DNA of 64,000 bases. Origin: Streptosporangium becharense (GTDB taxonomy: Bacteria > Actinomycetota > Actinomycetes > Streptosporangiales > Streptosporangiaceae). Within the stretch, counting starts at the first letter, position 1. The number at the start of each line of letters is the position of its first letter. Made by a program: the position numbers and the translations under genes. Shown piece by piece: positions 42,057-53,147 of this stretch. The notes beneath the pieces are model-generated. The model was given only the letters and a program-made list of their open reading frames with translations. It had not been told where the DNA came from and did no database searches. The stretch lies in the NCBI RefSeq assembly GCF_014204985.1, contig NZ_JACHMP010000001.1, positions 5,642,001 to 5,706,000 of the forward strand. The letters run 5' to 3'.

Positions 42057-43690
42057 GTGTTGGCACCACCCAGACGCGCCAGGGTCTCGGCAGCCGGCTC
42101 GCCGCGCTCGCCCGGATCGTGGAGCTGGGGCCGGGCAGGGTCGATCCCAAACTCCTCGCCGAGGCGGGCAGGCTGCTGCTGCGCGCCGGTGACAGGCTCA
42201 AGCTCTCCTCCGAGCACACCGTGGTGGCCCTCGCCGGGGGCACGGGCAGCGGAAAGTCGACGCTGTTCAACTCGGTCTCCGGCCTGGAGCTGTCGCCGAC
42301 GGGTGTGCGACGCCCGACCACCGCCCGCACCCACGCCTGCGTCTGGGGGCTGGAGGGTGCGGGCCCGCTGCTCGACTGGCTGAAGATCCAGTGGCGGCAC
42401 CGTTTCGCCCGGGCCAGCGCTCTGGACCGGGGGGAGAGCCAGTTGCACGGACTGATCCTCCTCGACCTGCCCGACCACGACTCCATCCGGGCGCTGACCG
42501 ACAACGAGGCCGATCGGCTCATCCAGGTCGCCGACCTCGTCGTGTGGGTGCTCGACCCGCAGAAGTACGCCGACGCCTCCACGCACCGCCGTTACGTGAC
42601 CGACCTGGCGGGTCACGAGGCGGTGACGGTCTTCGTGCTCAACCAGGCGGACCGGCTCGAACCGGAGGAACTGGCCGAGTGCATGGCCGACCTCGACGGT
42701 CTGCTGCGCCGCGAGGGTGTCGAGAACCCCGTCATCGTCGCCACCTCGGCGACCACCGGCCAGGGCGTCGACAACCTCAAGGCGGTCATCGCCGAGGCCG
42801 TGACCAACCGCAGGGCCGCGGTCCAGCGACTGGAGGCCGACCTCGACCGGCTGACCCGCCGGCTGGTGAAGGCCATGCCCGTGCAGGACGCTCCCGTCCC
42901 GCCCTCCTCCATCGACGACGCCCGCCGGATCGGTCTGGCCGACGCCCTGTGCGACGCGGTCGGCGTGCCCGCGATCGGCGAGGCGATGGAGAACGTCTAC
43001 GCCGCGCGATCCGCCGAGTGGGTCGGCTGGCCCTACCCCCGCTGGATCGCCGGGCTCCGCCCCGATCCGTTGAAGAGCCTGCGCCTGGGTGACCTGAGGG
43101 ACGAGATCCGGGGGATCGGCGGATCGGTCAGCGCGCAGCCGGCCGAGGTGGACGCCGCGATCCAAGCGCTCGCCGACGGTCTGACCGTCGGCATGCACGA
43201 GGCGTGGCGGAACGGTGTCCGTGAGGCCGCGCGGTCGCGTTCGGCGCAGCTGCCCGAGGCGCTCGCCGAGGAGCTGACCGAGGTCGCCCCGCGCCTCGAC
43301 CGGGTTCCCGGCTGGTGGCGGGCGCTCCTCGTCTGGCAGTACCTCCTGGTCGGGCTCTTCGTGGCGGGTCTCGCCTGGATCGGCACCGCACTCGTCTACG
43401 GCGTGTTCGGCGCGGCGAACCCGCCGGCCGCCCTCGGGCTGTTCGCCGACGCCGCGTCCCTGCCGTGGGTGGGGCTGATGGTGCTGTCGGTCCTCGGGCT
43501 CGGCGCGCTCACCGCCGTGGCGAGCCGCAACTTCATCGTGCTCGGCGCGGGGACGGAGCGGGAGGGCATGGAGCGGGAGATGCGCCGCAGGGTCGCGGGG
43601 ATCGCCCAGAGCATGGTCATCGAACCGGTGGAGCGCGAGCTGGCCCGCTATAACGAGTTCTACTCGGCGGTGCGCGCCGTCCACGACTGA
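42053..43690 (+). CDS. dynamin-like GTPase B, membrane anchored (DynB-like)
   Basis: A 545-residue GTPase: P-loop GGTGSGKSTLFN (about 63-74), RRPTTARTHACV switch, G3 LDLPDHDS, G4 LNQADRL, then two membrane segments (about 424-450 and 468-492) separated by a short outside loop, and a basic C-terminus. A soluble GTPase paired with a two-segment membrane GTPase matches the Streptomyces DynA/DynB organisation, which stabilises FtsZ rings in sporulation septa. Translationally coupled to GTPase A. Confidence 0.83.
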   Translation: MSVGTTQTRQGLGSRLAALARIVELGPGRVDPKLLAEAGRLLLRAGDRLKLSSEHTVVALAGGTGSGKSTLFNSVSGLELSPTGVRRPTTARTHACVWGLEGAGPLLDWLKIQWRHRFARASALDRGESQLHGLILLDLPDHDSIRALTDNEADRLIQVADLVVWVLDPQKYADASTHRRYVTDLAGHEAVTVFVLNQADRLEPEELAECMADLDGLLRREGVENPVIVATSATTGQGVDNLKAVIAEAVTNRRAAVQRLEADLDRLTRRLVKAMPVQDAPVPPSSIDDARRIGLADALCDAVGVPAIGEAMENVYAARSAEWVGWPYPRWIAGLRPDPLKSLRLGDLRDEIRGIGGSVSAQPAEVDAAIQALADGLTVGMHEAWRNGVREAARSRSAQLPEALAEELTEVAPRLDRVPGWWRALLVWQYLLVGLFVAGLAWIGTALVYGVFGAANPPAALGLFADAASLPWVGLMVLSVLGLGALTAVASRNFIVLGAGTEREGMEREMRRRVAGIAQSMVIEPVERELARYNEFYSAVRAVHD

Positions 43691-43827
43691 TCGGCCCGGT
43701 TGTCCACAGGCCGTGCTCTCGGCCGACGGTCATCCACAGAACGCGGTTCTGCTCCTCGTGTGGGGGGCAGGACGGGCCATCGTGTCTTCCAAGCCGCCGG
43801 CAGCCCGCCGGCTCCATGGGAGGCACG

Positions 43828-44619
43828 ATGAACGACATCCACGTCACGCTGACCGGTAACATCGCGGCTCCGCCGCGCCAGCACACCTTCCCCGACGGTT
43901 CCCGGGTCACCTCGCTCAAAGTGGCCTCGACCAGCCGATACTTCGACCGTGAGAACCAGCAGTGGCGCAACGGCGAGACCACCTACTTCGGCGTCCGCTG
44001 TTTCCGGGGCCTCGCCGACAACGTCGTCCGGTCGGTTCAGCTGGGCCAGCCGATCGTCGTCCAGGGCAGGCTGAGAATCCGTGAGTTCGTCCACGAAGGC
44101 GAGCGCCGTTTCATGCCTGAGGTGGAGGCCAACGCGCTCGGCCACGACCTGCGCTGGGGCGTCGGCAGTTTCGACAAGCCCCAGCGTGGCGGGACGGCCC
44201 CGCTGCTGGGGCGCGACGAGCGGATCGAGCTCGACCGCGAGACGTCCGACTGGGCCATGAGCGGCGGTGTCCCCGTTCCGGAGGACGCACCGGGTTCGCC
44301 GGCCACTCCGGGTTCTCCGGCGACTGTCGCCGCCGGCTTCGCTGACGGGCCGTCCACGGCCGGTGCGCGGGCATCGCGCGCGGAGGCGGCCGGGGCCGGG
44401 GCCGCCACCGCGGAATCGGTCGCCGCCGGAACCGCCGCAGGTGAGGTGGCCGCGGGCTCGGCGGCAGACGTTCCGCAGCCGCAGGACATCGCGGCAGCCA
44501 GGCGGAGAGCACCGAGGGGTGCGGCGGCCAGACGCTCCGCCACGGAACAGGAGAAGAACGAGGTCGTCTCCGATCCGGAGGAGACACCCTGGCCCTTCGA
44601 AGAGCGCCTGGCGGCCTGA
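43828..44619 (+). CDS. ssb: single-stranded DNA-binding protein (SsbB-like second copy)
   Basis: A 263-residue protein with an N-terminal OB fold (residues 2-115: VTLTGNIAAPPRQHTF, FGVRCFRGLADNVVRSVQLGQPIVVQGRL) and a long Ala/Gly/Ser-rich C-terminal region. It ends PWPFEERLAA and lacks the acidic DDDIPF-type tip of the housekeeping SSB, so it is probably a developmental or auxiliary paralogue such as SsbB, known in Streptomyces for chromosome segregation in spores. ATG 43828 after GGGAGG. It follows the GTPase pair on the same strand after 137 bases. Confidence 0.85.
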   Translation: MNDIHVTLTGNIAAPPRQHTFPDGSRVTSLKVASTSRYFDRENQQWRNGETTYFGVRCFRGLADNVVRSVQLGQPIVVQGRLRIREFVHEGERRFMPEVEANALGHDLRWGVGSFDKPQRGGTAPLLGRDERIELDRETSDWAMSGGVPVPEDAPGSPATPGSPATVAAGFADGPSTAGARASRAEAAGAGAATAESVAAGTAAGEVAAGSAADVPQPQDIAAARRRAPRGAAARRSATEQEKNEVVSDPEETPWPFEERLAA

Positions 44620-45143
44620 CCCGTCCTCGCGGCCGGGGCGTCCCGGCAGCCCGGCGGGGAGGGCGGGAAGAACACGCGTCCCCCGGCGGAAACATTCCGC
44701 CGGGGGCTGGAGCGCGCGGTTTCGGACTGAACGACGTGGCTGGGAGCCGGACGGACGCCCGGCCGGGAGCCGTCAGACGGGCGATGGCTCATGGGCCTGC
44801 GACAGGGCGGTCATGGTCTCGTGACAGGGCAGGGGGTGAGGGGCATCGGCCGGACGTGGTCGGTGCCTCGCCAGGTGAACGCGGTAGCGCCGGAATACCG
44901 GCCGATGGTCTTGCCCGTGTCAGATGCCGAGACACCCGTCAGGTGCCGAGACACCTTCAGGTCCAGGTCACACCCCGCAGCATGGCTGCTCCTTCCCCAC
45001 ACGGCCCGCTCGCGGGCGAGCGGTTTGCAGATCGTGGGTCACCCGACAAGCCGACCCACTCCGCCCAAGGTAGCGGTTCCCATCGCGCAGCGCACACTCC
45101 GCAACTATTGTGTTACACATCGTTAGTCGGAGAGGGGGACGAC
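44620..45143. other. 524-base intergenic region before the diguanylate cyclase gene
   Basis: No gene is supported. A direct repeat of TGCCGAGACACC occurs at about 44928 and 44943. Near 45110-45122 TTGTGTTACACA contains the inverted repeat TGTG-TTA-CACA within an AT-rich patch, a likely promoter/operator for the next gene. Confidence 0.45.
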
Positions 45144-46442
45144 ATGGCGGCTTCCAGTCATACCTCGGTCAAGTCACGTGACGGCGTGACGTCCTTGGCC
45201 GACCGGTGGCCCTTGCTGGCGCAACGCCGCCCGCTGATTGGCTACCTCTGCGGAATCGTGATGTTGGATACCGCCGCGATCGTGTTCTTCGCGGTCACCG
45301 GTGATTTCCGATGGTCCGACGTGCTCACGTTCGCGGCGCTGATGGCGTGTGGAGCAGTCTGCATCGAGGCGACCCGGCGGCTGGGCATGCCCGCAGGCGT
45401 CTCCCGTGACCTGCTCTCCGCGTGGTGGTTGCCGGCCGCACTGCTCCTGCCACCGCTGTACGCGCTCCTCGCGCCCATCCCCTTTCAGTTCCTGCTGCAG
45501 AAACGGGTGCGCGCGACGGTCGTCTACCGGCGGGTCTTCAGCTCGGCCGCGATCGGCCTGGCCGGAGGTGCGGCCTCGTTGCTCTTCCACGGCACCGTCG
45601 GTGATCCGAACGCGCTGAGCCGGGGTGACGGGGTGTCGATCCTGATGGCCGTCGGCTGCGCCGTGCTGTTCACCGTGATCAACACCGCGCTGATCGCCAT
45701 CGCCGCGCACACCGCCGATCCCGACAGCCGCTGGCGCGAGGTCCTGTGGGACCGCGAGAGCCTCCTCCTCGACGTCGTCGAGCTCTGCCTGGGCGTCATC
45801 GTCTCCATCATCGGCGGGATCAACCTGGCGCTCCTGCTGCTGGCGCTGCCGCCCGTGGTGCTGCTCCAGCGCACCCTGCTTCACGCCCAGCTGCAGGCGG
45901 CGGCCCGCACCGACCTCAAGACCGGGCTGCTCAACGCCGCGGCCTGGCAGCGTGAGGCCGACACCGAGATCGTCAGAGCCCGCCGCACCGGCGAGACGCT
46001 CGCCCTGCTGATCGTCGACATCGACCACTTCAAACGGGTCAACGACACCTACGGCCACCTGGTCGGCGACCAGGTCCTCATCGGGGTGGCCGACACCATC
46101 CGCAACCAGCTTCGCGACTACGACGTCGTGGGCCGCTTCGGCGGCGAGGAGTTCGTCGTCCTGCTGCCCAGAGCCGACGTGACCGAGGCCCGCCGGGTCG
46201 CCGAGCGGCTGCGCTTCCGGGTGGGCCGGATGGCGGTCCCCGCCGACGACAACATGATCACCGTGACCATCTCGGTCGGTGTGGCGATCATGAGCGTGCA
46301 CGGTGACGATCTGATCGAGTTGCTCGCCGCGGCCGACCTGGCCCTGTATCGGGCCAAGGAGCTGGGTCGCGACCAGATCTGCCTGCCCGCCGCCACGGTT
46401 CCCCCGGCCCGGCGGCCGGGTTCCGAGACCGCCCCTAGCTGA
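45144..46442 (+). CDS. membrane diguanylate cyclase (GGDEF)
   Basis: A 432-residue protein with a six-to-seven-segment membrane N-terminus (residues 30-260) and a C-terminal GGDEF domain. The active site reads GRFGGEEFVVLLP (about 330-342), an active GGEEF variant, and RDYD five residues before it is a correct RxxD product-inhibition site; LIVDIDHFKRVNDTYGHLVGD gives the metal/nucleotide residues. So it should make cyclic di-GMP, a sporulation-control signal in Streptomyces, in response to a membrane stimulus. ATG 45144 with GAGGGGG upstream. Confidence 0.93.
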   Translation: MAASSHTSVKSRDGVTSLADRWPLLAQRRPLIGYLCGIVMLDTAAIVFFAVTGDFRWSDVLTFAALMACGAVCIEATRRLGMPAGVSRDLLSAWWLPAALLLPPLYALLAPIPFQFLLQKRVRATVVYRRVFSSAAIGLAGGAASLLFHGTVGDPNALSRGDGVSILMAVGCAVLFTVINTALIAIAAHTADPDSRWREVLWDRESLLLDVVELCLGVIVSIIGGINLALLLLALPPVVLLQRTLLHAQLQAAARTDLKTGLLNAAAWQREADTEIVRARRTGETLALLIVDIDHFKRVNDTYGHLVGDQVLIGVADTIRNQLRDYDVVGRFGGEEFVVLLPRADVTEARRVAERLRFRVGRMAVPADDNMITVTISVGVAIMSVHGDDLIELLAAADLALYRAKELGRDQICLPAATVPPARRPGSETAPS

Positions 46443-46468
46443 AGTCACCAGGCCCTAAACTAGGAGGC

Positions 46469-48123
<1,655 letters not shown>

Positions 48124-48133
<10 letters not shown>

Positions 48134-48259
48134 CCTCGCTCGCGGTCGGCGCCGGTCCGGCCGCGGTCGGTGGTCGATCTCTCTCGTGGCCGGCAGCCGA
48201 CCCGTTCGAGCCGCGACTGACCTCGCTCGTGGTCGGCGCCGGTCCGGCCGCGGTCGGTG
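48124..48259 (+). repeat. 49-bp direct repeat spanning the ettA stop codon
   Basis: 48124-48172 and 48211-48259 are identical except one base (C/T at position 20), 87 bases apart. The first copy includes the last codons and TGA of ettA. The duplicated text is Gly/Arg-coding-like but non-coding here. Confidence 0.9.
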
Positions 48260-48405
48260 ACCGGCCCGGTCAGTGACGGTCTAGCCGTGGTCGGCCGGCC
48301 TCGCTCGCGGCCGGAGGCAGCCCGGCCGCGAGCGGAGCACGTCCTCGACGAGCCCTCGGCACCCCGCCGTACAGGCGGTGCCTAGGGCTCGCTACGGTTC
48401 TGGGT

Positions 48406-48846
48406 GTGGTTGGACAGAACGTCGCGGAGACCGTCGGCCGGGGGCGTCGGCACGTGTTCCCCAGGGCAGTGCGGTTCGCCGACATCGACTCGCTGGGCCA
48501 TGTCAACAACGTGCGGTTCTTCGACTACCTCGAAGACGCGCGGCAGGCGATGTTCCTCGTCGACCCCCACCGGGAGGGGAACGCGCCGTTCAAGGGGCTC
48601 GTGGTCTCCCGGCATGAGATCGACTACCGGCGTCCGCTCACCTTCCGCCCCGATCCGGTCCGCGTGGAGTCGTGGGTGACGGAGATCCGGCCGGTCCGCT
48701 TCTCCCTGGCGTACGAGATCCGCGACGATCAGCGGGTCTTCGTCCAGGCCCGCTCGGTGCTCGTCGCATACGACGTCGAACGTGCCCAGCCTCGGCGGTT
48801 CACCGAGGACGAGCTCGCCTACCTGCACAGGTTCGCCGCCGAGTAG
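48406..48846 (+). CDS. acyl-CoA thioesterase (hotdog fold, 4HBT-like)
   Basis: A 146-residue hotdog protein: FADIDSLGHVNNVRFFDYLEDAR is the 4HBT catalytic/dimer segment (Asp and His of D-x-x-G-H-V-N-N), then VSRHEIDYRRPLTF. It cleaves acyl-CoA thioesters in the cytosol; chain-length preference is unknown. Start GTG 48406. It stands alone on this strand after ettA. Confidence 0.9.
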   Translation: MVGQNVAETVGRGRRHVFPRAVRFADIDSLGHVNNVRFFDYLEDARQAMFLVDPHREGNAPFKGLVVSRHEIDYRRPLTFRPDPVRVESWVTEIRPVRFSLAYEIRDDQRVFVQARSVLVAYDVERAQPRRFTEDELAYLHRFAAE

Positions 48847-48849
48847 TCT

Positions 48850-48911
48850 CCCGGCTCACGTGCCCGGCGCTTCGACGCCCCCGTCCCGGCGCGTCGGGCA
48901 CGTGAGCCGGG
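48850..48911. terminator. 17-bp stem hairpin after the thioesterase gene
   Basis: 48850-48866 (CCCGGCTCACGTGCCCG) pairs perfectly with 48895-48911; the 28-base loop has further GC pairing. The right arm is repeated exactly at 48926-48942. Confidence 0.65.
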
Positions 48912-48989
48912 AACGAGGCCGGGGTCGGGCACGTGAGCCGGGCACGATCGGGGCGTAGTGGCCGCGGGGATCGGGGACACCGCCGCCGG

Positions 48990-49023
48990 GCACCCCGGCC
49001 CGTCCCGTGACGGGCCGGGGTGC
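48990..49023. terminator. 15-bp hairpin with four-base loop
   Basis: GCACCCCGGCCCGTC (48990-49004), CCGT, then its exact complement to 49023. It is immediately downstream of the leftward GH13 gene and also faces the thioesterase, so it is a good bidirectional terminator. Confidence 0.85.
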
Positions 49024-49030
49024 GCCGTCG

Positions 49031-50572
49031 TCAGGCGCCGGGAGTGAACAGCCAGGCGGCGGTGTCCGGCGGGAGCAGGTGTCCCTCGACCGGGGCACTG
49101 CCGAGCAGGACCCGGTCGTGCGGGGGCAACTGCACCGGTTCGGTGCCGCAGTTGATGACGCAGGTCAGTGCGCCGCGGCTGAAGAAGAGCGCGTCCTGCG
49201 GGGAGTCCAGCCAGGTGATCTCGCCGGGGAGTGTGCCGCGCAGCTCGCGGCGGATGCGCAGGGCGTCCCGGTAGAAGTTGAGCGTCGATCCAGGGTCGTT
49301 CGTCTGGCGCTCGGCGGACAGCGCGGCCCACTCGACCGGCTGCGGCAGCCAAGGCCGTGCCCCGTCAAGAGAGAAGCCGTACGGCTCGGCGGCGCCGGAC
49401 CAGGGGACGGGTACCCGGCAGCCGTCGCGACCGGCCAGTTCCCCGCCGGAACGGGCGAAGATCGGATCTTGCCGGGCTTCGGCGGGAAGGTCCGTCACCT
49501 CGGGCAGGCCGAGCTCCTCCCCCTGGTACAGGTAGGCGGAGCCGGGCAGGGCGAGCATGGCCAGCAGCGCCGCGCGGGCGCGGGCCAGCCCCGTCGTGGA
49601 GTTGTCCAGGCCCTCGCCGTACCGGGTGACGTGGCGGACCACGTCGTGGTTGGAGAGCACCCAGGTGGGGGCGGTCACCGCGGCGAGCGTGTCGTCGATG
49701 ACCTTCCGGAACGCCGTCCCCGACCAGGGGGCCTGCAACCAGGCGAAGTTGAAGCTCTGGTGCAGCTCGTCCGGCCGGACGTAGAGGGCGAGGTCTTCGG
49801 CCGAGTCGGTCCAGACCTCGCCGATCGCCATCCGGTCACCGTCGTAGGAGTCGAGGACCTTGCGCCACTCGCGGTACACCTCGTGCACCTCGGGCCGCCC
49901 CCAGATCGGAGACTCGGCCTTGAACGCCTGGTCCTCCGGCGGGGTGTCGGGCAGGCCCTCGGCCTTGTACAGGCCCATGGCCACGTCGATCCGGAACCCG
50001 TCCACCCCGCGGTCGAGCCAGAACCGCAGCACGTCGAGGAACTCGGCGTGCACCTCGGGGTTGCGCCAGTTGAAGTCGGGCTGCTCGGGGGCGAACAGGT
50101 GCAGGTACCACTGTCCGTCGGGGGTCTTCGACCACGCCGGCCCGCTGAAGGTCGACTGCCAGTTGTTGGGAGGGAGGTCGCCGCCGTCGCGGAAGACGTA
50201 CCGGTCGCGTCCCTCGCCGCGCAGCGCCGCCTGGAACCACTCGTGGGCCGAGGAACTGTGGTTCGGCACGATGTCCACCAGGACTCGGAGCCCGAGCCGG
50301 TGCGCCTCGGCGACGAGCTCGTCGAAGTCGGCGAGTGTGCCGAAGAGCGGGTCGACGTCGCGGTAGTCGGCCACGTCGTAGCCGCCGTCGGCCATAGGGG
50401 AGCGGTAGAAGGGAGTCAGCCAGATCGCGTCCACGCCGAGCTCGGCGAGGTACGGCAGGCGTTGCCGGATGCCGGGCAGATCGCCGACGCCGTCTCCGGA
50501 GGCGTCGGCGAAGCTGCGAACATAGATCTCGTAGACGACGGCATCACGCCACCAGGGGGTTTCCATGTGCAT
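49031..50572 (-). CDS. GH13 alpha-glucosidase/oligo-1,6-glucosidase
   Basis: A 513-residue (beta/alpha)8 glycosidase. Region I DIVPNHSS, region II DGFRIDVAMG (nucleophile Asp), region III AIGEVW (acid Glu), region IV LSNHDVVRH (second Asp): all four GH13 regions are intact. No signal peptide, so it acts inside the cell on maltose/isomalto-oligosaccharides. ATG 50572 (or 50566). It follows the truncated haemoglobin gene by 36 bases on the same strand. Confidence 0.93.
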   Translation of the reverse strand: MHMETPWWRDAVVYEIYVRSFADASGDGVGDLPGIRQRLPYLAELGVDAIWLTPFYRSPMADGGYDVADYRDVDPLFGTLADFDELVAEAHRLGLRVLVDIVPNHSSSAHEWFQAALRGEGRDRYVFRDGGDLPPNNWQSTFSGPAWSKTPDGQWYLHLFAPEQPDFNWRNPEVHAEFLDVLRFWLDRGVDGFRIDVAMGLYKAEGLPDTPPEDQAFKAESPIWGRPEVHEVYREWRKVLDSYDGDRMAIGEVWTDSAEDLALYVRPDELHQSFNFAWLQAPWSGTAFRKVIDDTLAAVTAPTWVLSNHDVVRHVTRYGEGLDNSTTGLARARAALLAMLALPGSAYLYQGEELGLPEVTDLPAEARQDPIFARSGGELAGRDGCRVPVPWSGAAEPYGFSLDGARPWLPQPVEWAALSAERQTNDPGSTLNFYRDALRIRRELRGTLPGEITWLDSPQDALFFSRGALTCVINCGTEPVQLPPHDRVLLGSAPVEGHLLPPDTAAWLFTPGA

Positions 50573-50608
50573 GGGCTGCCCTGCCCCGGCGGTGTTTATG
50601 CGTGCGTG

Positions 50609-51007
50609 TTACTCGCCGGGAGCGTTGACCATGCTGTGCGCCGCGTAGACGAGGTAGTCCCACAGGCGCTTCTCCAACTCGTCGGGGAGGTCCAGCGAGG
50701 CCACGGCGTCGTGCATGTGCCCGAGCCAGGCGTCGCGCTCGGCCGGTCCGATCACGAACGGGTTGTGGCGCATGCGCAGGCGCGGGTGGCCGCGCTGCGA
50801 GCTGTAGGTGTTGGGGCCGCCCCAGTACTGGATGAGGAACAGGCGCAGCCGCTCCTCGGCTCCCTCGAAGTCGTCTTCGGGATACATCGGCTGGAGCAGG
50901 GGGTCGGTGGCCACCCCCTCGTAGAAACGGTGGACGAGACGCCGGAAGGTCTCCTCACCGCCGACGGCGTCGTAGAAGGACTGGGTTTCCTCAGGGATAG
51001 CGGACAC
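50609..51007 (-). CDS. glbO: truncated haemoglobin, group II (GlbO-like)
   Basis: A 132-residue 2-on-2 globin: [70 protein letters not shown] carries the group II Trp region and the proximal His in MRHNPF. It binds O2/NO near the membrane respiratory chain in mycobacteria. GTG 51007 is the only sensible start, with the GGAAGG unusually close to it. It lies 20 bases after mscS. Confidence 0.93.
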   Translation of the reverse strand: MSAIPEETQSFYDAVGGEETFRRLVHRFYEGVATDPLLQPMYPEDDFEGAEERLRLFLIQYWGGPNTYSSQRGHPRLRMRHNPFVIGPAERDAWLGHMHDAVASLDLPDELEKRLWDYLVYAAHSMVNAPGE

Positions 51008-51027
51008 GCCTTCCAGGTTAGTTGACG

Positions 51028-52071
51028 TCAGGCGGCGATCGGGATCTCGGCGCCGTCCAGCGCGGCCTTGACCCTGACACGCAGTTCGCGGGCGATCTCG
51101 GCCTGCTTGGCGGGCAGGGTCTTGACGCTGATCCGGAAGACGACGGCGGTCTCGGAGATCTGCTCGATGCCCCAGACCTGCGGCTCCTCGACGATGACGG
51201 CGCGCAGGGCGGGGTCGTTCCACATCTCGCCGACGACCTCCTTGAGCAGGTCACGGACCACGGGGACGTCGGCGGCGTAGGCCACCGGCACGTCGACCGC
51301 GGCACGGGACCAGCCCTGCGACTCGTTGCCGACGCGGGTGATGGTGCCGTTGCGGATGTACCAGACCCGGCCGTCGATGTCACGCAGCCGGGTGATGCGC
51401 AGGGTGACCGCCTCCACCGTGCCGACCGCGGGGCCGGCGTCGATCACGTCGCCGACGCCGTACTGGTCCTCCAGGAGCATGAACATGCCCGCGATGAAGT
51501 CCTTGACGAGTTCCTGGGAGCCGAAGCCGATGGCCACGCCCACGATGCCGACGCTGGTCAGCAGCGGGGCGATGGGGACCGTGAGCCGGTCGAGGACGGT
51601 CAGCACGGCGGTGCCCAGGATGATGATCGAGGCGATGGACCTGAGCACCGAGCCGATGGTCTCGGCCCGCTGCCGGCGCCGCTCCACCGCGATCATGTCC
51701 AGCCCTTCGGGGGGCGAGGTGTCCCTGCGCAGTCGGCCCGCCAGCGACGCGCGGCCGGACGACGCCCGGCGCACCACGCGGTTGATCAGCCGGTGGACCA
51801 CGTTGCGCGCGAGGAGCGCGATCGCCACGATCAGCACGATGGCGATGACGCCCGCGATCACGGGAGCCGCCCAGGTCACCGGCACGAGGAGCTGTACGAC
51901 GTCGCAGATCGGTCCACCTCCGTCACCGCAGCCCTTGGTCAAGCCGGCGCCCATGTTGAGGAGGTCCTGCACACCGGGGTCGAGGACCGAGGTCGGGCTG
52001 ACGCTGGGGGTGGGGACGGGAGCGAGGCTGGGGACGGGGGTGGGGACGGGTGTAGGGGTGGACAGTGACAC
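51028..52071 (-). CDS. small-conductance mechanosensitive ion channel (MscS family)
   Basis: A 347-residue channel. A Pro/Thr/Val N-terminus, a membrane segment (about 65-90), two more (about 135-185) and the pore helix followed by the MscS beta domain [34 protein letters not shown] and [24 protein letters not shown]. It releases solutes on osmotic downshift. GTG 52071 with GAGGGAT upstream. First gene of an MscS-globin-glucosidase string. Confidence 0.93.
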   Translation of the reverse strand: MSLSTPTPVPTPVPSLAPVPTPSVSPTSVLDPGVQDLLNMGAGLTKGCGDGGGPICDVVQLLVPVTWAAPVIAGVIAIVLIVAIALLARNVVHRLINRVVRRASSGRASLAGRLRRDTSPPEGLDMIAVERRRQRAETIGSVLRSIASIIILGTAVLTVLDRLTVPIAPLLTSVGIVGVAIGFGSQELVKDFIAGMFMLLEDQYGVGDVIDAGPAVGTVEAVTLRITRLRDIDGRVWYIRNGTITRVGNESQGWSRAAVDVPVAYAADVPVVRDLLKEVVGEMWNDPALRAVIVEEPQVWGIEQISETAVVFRISVKTLPAKQAEIARELRVRVKAALDGAEIPIAA

Positions 52072-52645
52072 GGAGCGGATCCCTCTCGGATCGGTTCGAT
52101 CGGCAAGCCGGGCAAGTCAGCCGACCTACTCATATTGCCGATCGAACCGGCCGCCGTCACATCACGCCGGGGAAGACGGGGACGTCCGGCCCAAGGCCGC
52201 GGGGGTGGGCCGGGACGCTCCGGCGACGGTCGGCCCGGATCGGACACGCACCCGGAAGCGTGTCCGATCCGTTCCCGAGAGGGATCCCTCCGGTCACCGC
52301 CCGGACGGGAGACCGGGCGGCGTTCTGTGCTGCTGTGCAGCGGTTTATGGGCTTCGGCGGGGGCGGTGGTCGCGGGCTCCGGCCCTTCCGAAGACGTGTC
52401 CGTTCCGGCTCGCGGGAGCCGGTTCCCCTGGATGCGGCGCCTCCCGGGGAACCGGGCCGGGAAGGGGGCGGACTCCGGACGCGGAGGCCGATGGGGCCCT
52501 GTGCGTGAAGTCCGTCACATGTCCGGGGCCGGCGGGGTGCCCAGCGTCCGAGGACGCTCCGCACCGGGTCACCCCGCCGGTCCCGTCGAGCCGCGGTGGG
52601 CTCGTCGTACCGGGCGTGTCGAAGACGTCCGGTACGACGGTCACC
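52072..52645. other. 574-base gene-poor stretch
   Basis: Very GC-rich, with open frames on both strands but no ribosome site or family-like translation. It holds the mscS promoter side (CTACTCATATTGCCG near 52127) and the hairpin noted below. I see no gene in it. Confidence 0.5.
52237..52270. terminator. 13-bp perfect hairpin
   Basis: GGATCGGACACGC (52237-52249) pairs with 52258-52270 across an eight-base loop. It lies between the divergent-facing mscS and downstream of the 94-residue gene, so it could end that leftward gene's transcript. Confidence 0.55.
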
Positions 52646-52930
52646 TCACTCTCCCACCGCGGCGAGCACTCGTGCGACCTTGGTCGCGGCGCCGGCGGGG
52701 TCTTCCACCGTGTGCATCCGCTCGCCCCAGGACCACCAGTAGTACATGTCCCGCTGGCTGGGGGCGGCTTGCGCTCGGCAGGTGACGTTCTCCGCCAGGC
52801 TGGTCGCGTTCGGGTTGATCACACGGACGAACGCACGTCCCGACTGGGTCCGTACCACCCGGGCGTGCAGACCGCGGGAGTCAAGCTCTGACACCAGTCG
52901 CTCCAGGTGCCGGAAGTCGTCTTCCCCCAC
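52646..52930 (-). CDS. 94-residue hypothetical protein
   Basis: A small soluble protein (RHLERLVSELDSRGLHARVV, YYWWSWGERMHTVEDPAGAA) with an alpha/beta pattern and a Trp-rich patch. GTG 52930 has GAGGG six bases upstream. No family is recognised, but its normal codon use, ribosome site and position opposite a TPR regulator gene make it a likely real gene, perhaps controlled with it. Confidence 0.65.
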   Translation of the reverse strand: MGEDDFRHLERLVSELDSRGLHARVVRTQSGRAFVRVINPNATSLAENVTCRAQAAPSQRDMYYWWSWGERMHTVEDPAGAATKVARVLAAVGE

Positions 52931-53147
52931 CTTCGTCCCTCCTCGTGGTTTTCGTGGCGGCGCCGAATCGTGTTTGCTCGGTCACGCATTCGGTGCTGTT
53001 CGCCAAAGATGACTCACCCGGGCCGATGGGTCAACGGAGGGAAAACGCAGTTCAGGGTGGGCCTTCTGCCAAGTAGGTTGAAAGAAGCAGTCCGGCGGTG
53101 GACGATCCTTAGCCGATGGCTTTATTAGCGCGTTCTCGGTGAGTCAA

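Noticed and set aside
44736-45143. In-frame N-terminal extension of the diguanylate cyclase
   Set aside because: No protein character; ATG 45144 has a good ribosome site and an upstream promoter-like patch.
52135-52785. Forward and reverse ORFs in the 52.1-52.6 kb gap
   Set aside because: No start signal, low-complexity translation, and the hairpin at 52237-52270 lies inside them.
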